A DNA stretch of 64,000 nucleotides from Citrobacter koseri ATCC BAA-895 (GTDB lineage: Bacteria; Pseudomonadota; Gammaproteobacteria; Enterobacterales; Enterobacteriaceae). Positions 59,742-64,000 of the stretch are shown one piece after another. The stretch spans positions 3,286,001-3,350,000 of the forward strand of contig NC_009792.1 in assembly GCF_000018045.1 (NCBI RefSeq), given 5' to 3'. The number at the start of each line of letters is the position of its first letter. Position 1 is the stretch's first letter. The position numbers and the translations under genes were made by a program. The notes below the pieces were generated by a model, which was given only the letters and a program-made list of their open reading frames with translations, searched no databases and was not told the DNA's origin.

Positions 59742-61094
59742 CTACTGCCCGGCGATTTTCATCTCCGGTAACAGCACGGAACCACACTGTATATTGCTAC
59801 GCGTTTCAATATCGTTACCCACGGTGACGATATTGCGCCACATCTCTTTTAAATTCCCGGCGATGGTGATCTCGCTGACCGGATACTGGATCTCGCCGTT
59901 CTCAACCCAGAAACCGGCCGCGCCACGGGAGTAGTCGCCAGTAATGCCGCTCACCCCCTGGCCCATAAGTTCGGTGACGACCAGACCGGTGCCCATCTCT
60001 TTGAGCAGTTGTTCAAAGCTCAGCCCCTGCCCGGCAATGCGCCAGTTATGGATGCCGCCCGCGTGCCCGGTGCTTTTCAGCCCCAGTTTGCGCGCGGAAT
60101 AGTTGGTCAGCAGCCACTGGGTCAGCACGCCGTCTTTCACAATGTCGCGACGCTCTGTGCGCACACCTTCGCTGTCGAATGGCGAAGAGGCCAGCCCTTT
60201 CAGCAGATGCGGGTGTTCTTCGATGGTCAGCCATTCCGGCAGAATTTGTTTGCCCAGCGAATCCAGCAGGAAGGTCGATTTACGGTATACCGAGCCGCCC
60301 GCAATCGCGCCGACCAGGTGACCAAACAACCCGGTCGCCACTTCATTCGCGAAAATCACCGGCGCTTTCATGGTCGAGAGTTTGCGCGGCGCCAGGCGAG
60401 ATAACGTGCGGCGCGCGCACTCGGCGCCCACCCATTCCGGCGTTTGCAGATCGCCTAACGCGCGGCCAATGGTGTAGGCGTAATCACGCTCCATGTCGCC
60501 CTTTTCTTCGGCGATGACACAGCTTGAGAGCGAATGGCGCGTGGAGCAGTACCCCTGCAACATGCCGTGGCTGTTGCCGAACACTTTGATGCCGTAATGG
60601 CTGTTAAAGCTGCCGCCTTCGGTGTTGGTGATACGTTTATCCGCCTGTAACGACACCTGTTCCGCGCGAGCAGCCAGATCAATGGCCTCATCCGGGGTCA
60701 CTTCCGCCGGGTGGAACAGGTCGAGATCCGGCGCCTCAAAGGCCAGCAGATCTTTATCAGCCACGCCCGCGCACGGGTCCGGCGAGGTATAGCGAGCAAT
60801 ATCCAGCGCCGCCTGTACGGTACGGGCAATCGCCTGCGGGCTTAAATCGGTGGATGACGCGCTGCCTTTACGGTTCTGGTGATAAACGGTGATCCCCAGC
60901 GCGCCGTCGCTATTAAATTCTACGTTCTCCACTTCACCATAACGGGTGCTGACGCTGATGCCGGTGGTCTTGCTGACAGAGACTTCCGCGCCGTCTGATT
61001 TGCCTGAGGCGAGCTCCAGGGCTGTCGAGACCGCTTCTTCCAGAATTTTACGCTGCGCTTCAACTTGTGAGATTACTTTCATCGCAAATGCCAT
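59742..61094 (-). CDS. pmbA: Metalloprotease subunit TldE/PmbA
   Basis: 450 residues. It partners TldD in the heterodimeric zinc protease that trims microcin B17 and degrades CcdA. The TldE half carries no HExxxH zinc motif, as expected. Landmarks are GRALGDLQTPEWVG, STMKAPVIFANEVATGLFGH and GDYSRGAAGFWVENGEI. The start at 61094 gives the length of the E. coli protein; the ribosome site is weak. Confidence 0.96.
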   Translation of the reverse strand: MAFAMKVISQVEAQRKILEEAVSTALELASGKSDGAEVSVSKTTGISVSTRYGEVENVEFNSDGALGITVYHQNRKGSASSTDLSPQAIARTVQAALDIARYTSPDPCAGVADKDLLAFEAPDLDLFHPAEVTPDEAIDLAARAEQVSLQADKRITNTEGGSFNSHYGIKVFGNSHGMLQGYCSTRHSLSSCVIAEEKGDMERDYAYTIGRALGDLQTPEWVGAECARRTLSRLAPRKLSTMKAPVIFANEVATGLFGHLVGAIAGGSVYRKSTFLLDSLGKQILPEWLTIEEHPHLLKGLASSPFDSEGVRTERRDIVKDGVLTQWLLTNYSARKLGLKSTGHAGGIHNWRIAGQGLSFEQLLKEMGTGLVVTELMGQGVSGITGDYSRGAAGFWVENGEIQYPVSEITIAGNLKEMWRNIVTVGNDIETRSNIQCGSVLLPEMKIAGQ

Positions 61095-61189
61095 ACTGTA
61101 GAGAGAGTTTCTCTGAAGTCTAACAGAGAACCGTTTTTCAGTGCGCATCTTAACTGGTAACATTAGCCTCTTTTTTTAAGGAGCCTGAC

Positions 61190-61741
61190 ATGACAAAGCA
61201 GCCCGAAGACTGGCTCGACGACGTTCCCGGTGATGACATCGAAGACGAAGACGATGAAATTATCTGGGTCAGCAAAAGTGAAATTAAACGCGATGCCGAG
61301 GAGTTAAAACGCCTGGGCGCGGAAATTGTGGATCTGGGGAAAAACGCGCTGGATAAGATCCCGCTTGATGCGGATCTGCGCGCCGCCATTGAGCTGGCCC
61401 AGCGTATTAAGATGGAAGGCCGCCGTCGTCAGTTGCAGCTGATCGGTAAGATGCTGCGTCAACGCGACGTTGAACCTATTCGTCAGGCGCTGGATAAGCT
61501 GAAAAACCGCCACAACCAGCAGGTGGTGCTGTTCCATAAGCTTGAGCAACTGCGCGATCGCCTGATCGTTGAAGGTGATGATGCGGTGGAAGAAGTGCTG
61601 AGCCTGTGGCCGAATGCTGACCGTCAACAGCTTCGCTCGCTGATCCGCAACGCGAAGAAAGAGAAAGAAGGCAATAAGCCGCCGAAGTCGGCGCGGCAGA
61701 TCTTCCAGTATCTGCGTGAGCTGGCGGAAAACGAAGAGTAA
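61190..61741 (+). CDS. darP: Ribosome assembly factor DarP (YjgA)
   Basis: 183 residues, helical and highly charged. It has an acidic N-terminus (DDVPGDDIEDEDDEIIWVSK) and basic helices later (IRNAKKEKEGNKPPKSAR). It helps late assembly of the 50S ribosomal subunit. AAGGAG precedes the ATG. It is divergent from pmbA. Confidence 0.95.
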   Translation: MTKQPEDWLDDVPGDDIEDEDDEIIWVSKSEIKRDAEELKRLGAEIVDLGKNALDKIPLDADLRAAIELAQRIKMEGRRRQLQLIGKMLRQRDVEPIRQALDKLKNRHNQQVVLFHKLEQLRDRLIVEGDDAVEEVLSLWPNADRQQLRSLIRNAKKEKEGNKPPKSARQIFQYLRELAENEE

Positions 61742-61761
61742 TGCGTACGTGAGTTAAGTGT

Positions 61762-62063
61762 GCCGGATGGCGACGCAAAACGTCTTATCCGGCCTACAGC
61801 CTGGTGTATTTGGTATTTGCCGGATGGCGACGCAACGCGTCTTATCCGGCCTACAGCCTGGTAGCATTTGGTATTGCCGGATGGCGACGCAATGCGTCTT
61901 ATCCGGCCTACAGCCTGGTGCATTTGGTATTGCCGGATGGCGACGCAATGCGTCTTATCCGGCCTACAGCCTGGTGCATTTGGTATTGCCGGATGGCGAC
62001 GCAATGTGTCCTATCCGGCCTACAGATTGTAGGCCCGGTAAGCGCAGCGCCACCGGGCATATG
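61762..62063. repeat. Tandem REP array, five direct units plus one inverted unit
   Basis: Five nearly identical units start at 61762, 61819, 61876, 61932 and 61988 (spacing 57, 57, 56, 56). Each has GCCGGATGGCGACGC, a short loop, GTCTTATCCGGCCTACAG and a linker CCTGGTGCATTTGGTATT. A Y-type inverted REP (GTAGGCCCGGTAAGCG to CCACCGGGC) ends the array just before the mpl stop. It fills the whole 323-base gap between darP and mpl. Confidence 0.92.
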
Positions 62064-62064
62064 A

Positions 62065-63438
62065 TTACTCCGCAGCCTCTGCCTTTTTCGCCAGGCCATC
62101 CAACAGTTTTTGATGGATGCCGCCGAACCCGCCGTTGCTCATCACCAGAATATGATCGCCAGGCTGCGCGGTTTTCACCACCATATCGGCCAGCGCGTCC
62201 ACATCTCCGCTCCAGTGCGCAGGCTGAACACAGGCATCCGCGACTTCCGCCACCTGCCACGGAATATGCTGCGGTTGCAACAAGAACACTTCATCCGCAC
62301 GCCCTAACGACGGAGCCAGATCGTCTTTGCAAAGACCCATCTTCATGGTGTTGGAGCGCGGTTCCAGCACCGCAAGAATACGCGCCGTACCGCCCACTTT
62401 ACTGCGCAACGCCGCAAGCGTCGCCAGGATCGCCGTCGGGTGGTGAGCGAAATCGTCATACACCGTCACACCGTTGGCTTCACCGCGCAACTCCAGACGA
62501 CGACGGGCGTTGATGAACGATCCCAACGCGTTAGCCGCATCCGCAGGCATCACGCCAACATGACGAGCGGCGGCAATCGCCATCAGCCCGTTATTCATAT
62601 TATGTTCACCGACCAGCGACCACTTCACTTCACCGGCTTTTTCACCGTCCAGCCACACTTCCCAAACGGATGCATCCGCGTTCAGTTTCTTCGCCTGCCA
62701 GTGCCCCTGCTCGCCCACCAGTTCCTGCTCGCTCCAGCAGCCCATCGCGATCGTCTGCTTCAGGTTGATGTCGTGTTCCGGGAAAATAATGCGCCCTTGC
62801 CCCGGCACGATGCGCACCAGGTGGTGGAACTGCTTCTGAATCGCTTTCAGATCGTCAAAGATGTCCGCATGGTCGAACTCAAGGTTGTTGAGGATCAGCG
62901 TGCGCGGGCAGTAGTGCACAAACTTGGAACGCTTATCGAAGAACGCGCAGTCGTACTCATCCGCCTCAATGACGAAGAAGTGACTTTCACCCAGACGGGC
63001 AGAAACGTCGAAATTACCCGGAACGCCGCCAATCACGAAGCCCGGCTGATAACCGCAGGCTTCCAGAATCCAGGTCGCCATGCCTGCCGTGGTGGTTTTA
63101 CCGTGCGTACCGGCTACGGCCAGCACCCAGCGATCGCGCAGAACAAAGTCATGCAGCCACTGCGGGCCGGACATATACGGAATGTTCTTTTCCAGCACCG
63201 CTTCAACACACGGATTTCCACGGGTCATGGCGTTGCCGATGATCACCAGGTCTGGCTGTGGGTCGAGCTGGCTGGCGTCGTAACCCTGAATTAAATCAAT
63301 GCCCTGCTTCTCAAGCAGGGTGCTCATCGGCGGATACACATTGGCGTCCGAACCCGTTACTTCATGACCGAGCGAGCGCGCCAGCATCGCCAGACCGCCC
63401 ATGAAAGTGCCACAAATTCCCAAAATATGAATGCGCAT
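62065..63438 (-). CDS. mpl: Murein peptide ligase Mpl
   Basis: 457-residue Mur-ligase-family enzyme. It attaches the recycled tripeptide L-Ala-gamma-D-Glu-meso-DAP to UDP-MurNAc. It shows [16 protein letters not shown] at the start, the ATP loop [15 protein letters not shown], a central [19 protein letters not shown] segment and [11 protein letters not shown] in the C-terminal domain. It is divergent from fbp. Confidence 0.97.
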
Positions 63439-63613
63439 ACGTCACTACCCTTTTTTAATCTGGGGGCCATTTTACGCACATGTCAGGCAAGTGAGAAACG
63501 CATTTCAGGATATTCCGTACTTTGCTGGCGCGATTCACCTGAGCGCGGCCGCTGAAATATTTGTTAAGATTGTTACGGTCGCTTTACTCCATATCAATTG
63601 CAGGGAAAGTGTT

Positions 63614-64000
63614 ATGAAAACGTTAGGTGAATTTATTGTCGAAAAGCAGCACGAGTTCTCTCATGCTACCGGTGAGCTCACTGCTTTGTTGTCGGCAATA
63701 AAGCTGGGCGCCAAGATCATCCACCGCGATATCAACAAGGCCGGTCTGGTCGATATCCTGGGTGCCAGCGGTGCTGAGAACGTGCAGGGCGAGGTTCAGC
63801 AGAAACTCGACCTGTTCGCGAACGAAAAACTGAAAGCTGCACTGAAGGCGCGTGATATTGTGGCGGGCATCGCTTCTGAAGAAGAAGATGAAATTGTCGT
63901 CTTTGAAGGCTGCGAACACGCGAAATACGTGGTGCTGATGGACCCACTGGATGGCTCGTCCAACATCGATGTTAACGTCTCTGTCGGTACTATTTTCTCT
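63614..64000 (+). CDS. fbp: Fructose-1,6-bisphosphatase class I (N-terminal part)
   Basis: The first 129 codons, [20 protein letters not shown] onwards, are open to the right edge. The metal-binding segment [15 protein letters not shown] is present. The enzyme removes the 1-phosphate from fructose 1,6-bisphosphate in gluconeogenesis. AGGGAAAGTGTT precedes the ATG. The C-terminal half lies outside the window. Confidence 0.96.

Noticed and set aside
61762..62063. Regular repeats that could suggest a CRISPR array
   Set aside because: The units are REP palindromes and the spacers between them are nearly identical. CRISPR spacers are unique, and no cas genes are near.
61758..62513. Long plus-strand open frame through the REP array into mpl
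   Set aside because: It is made of repeat translation and the antisense of mpl, with no ribosome site.

Overview
The window is chromosomal DNA from an enterobacterium. The backbone order (leuX, ahr, yjgR, lptG-lptF, pepA, holC-valS, yjgM, rraB, argI, pyrL-pyrBI, ridA, mgtA, treR-treB-treC, nrdD-nrdG, cybC, pmbA, darP, mpl, fbp) is that of the E. coli/Salmonella/Citrobacter group. The BIME/REP repeats are also of that type. An arcACBD cluster beside argI, a 902-residue MgtA and an MgtL leader beginning MDPEP point to Salmonella or Citrobacter rather than E. coli K-12. Citrobacter is my best guess, but it is not proven from sequence alone.

Region by region: (1) 1-5771 is the right end of an AT-rich genomic island integrated at leuX. 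It carries a P4-type integrase, a DUF6387-like gene, an orphan small gene, AlpA, and a near-overlapping pair of recombinase-like genes that runs off the left edge. (2) 5772-16250 is core backbone: tRNA-Leu, aldehyde reductase, the YjgR ATPase, LPS export permeases, aminopeptidase A, the DNA polymerase III chi subunit and valyl-tRNA synthetase. (3) 16250-19264 holds two diverged tandem copies of a DUF3289-DUF943 gene pair. The copies are joined through a broken 5' piece of yjgM and a second copy of the valS terminator. (4) 19472-28360 holds yjgM, rraB, argI, yjgK and an arginine deiminase operon (arcA, arcC, catabolic ornithine transcarbamylase, YfcC-type antiporter) followed by a second ArgR-family repressor. 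(5) 28397-40275 holds pyrimidine biosynthesis with its attenuator, ridA, a TRAP transporter that has lost its binding-protein gene, mgtA with its regulated leader, and the trehalose genes. (6) 40338-48350 is an accessory sugar locus: a KdgM-type porin, an RpiR-type regulator, a fructose-family PTS (EIIBC plus separate EIIA), a GH38 alpha-mannosidase and a GH13_18 glycoside phosphorylase. A shared operator-like motif lies before the porin and before the PTS operon. (7) 48535-51464 is the anaerobic ribonucleotide reductase with its activase. (8) 51562-58979 is a nine-gene operon: PRD protein, SFCGS protein, DUF4312, DUF4311, DUF4310, amidohydrolase, DgaE-like ammonia lyase, DgaF-like aldolase and a PRD/EIIB/EIIA regulator. 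It resembles the little-studied Enterococcus EF_0829-EF_0839 type cluster. (9) 59311-64000 is backbone again: intact cytochrome b562, TldE/PmbA, DarP, a five-unit REP array, Mpl and the start of fructose-1,6-bisphosphatase.

Functionally, the arc operon would turn arginine into ornithine, CO2, ammonia and ATP. The locus between treC and nrdD looks built for phosphotransferase uptake of a glycoside such as mannosyl- or glucosylglycerate (inference). The locus between nrdG and cybC appears to be a non-classical transport system feeding an amino-sugar acid through deacylation, ammonia elimination and aldol cleavage to pyruvate and glyceraldehyde 3-phosphate (inference). The last of these is the strongest candidate for an undescribed system in the window.
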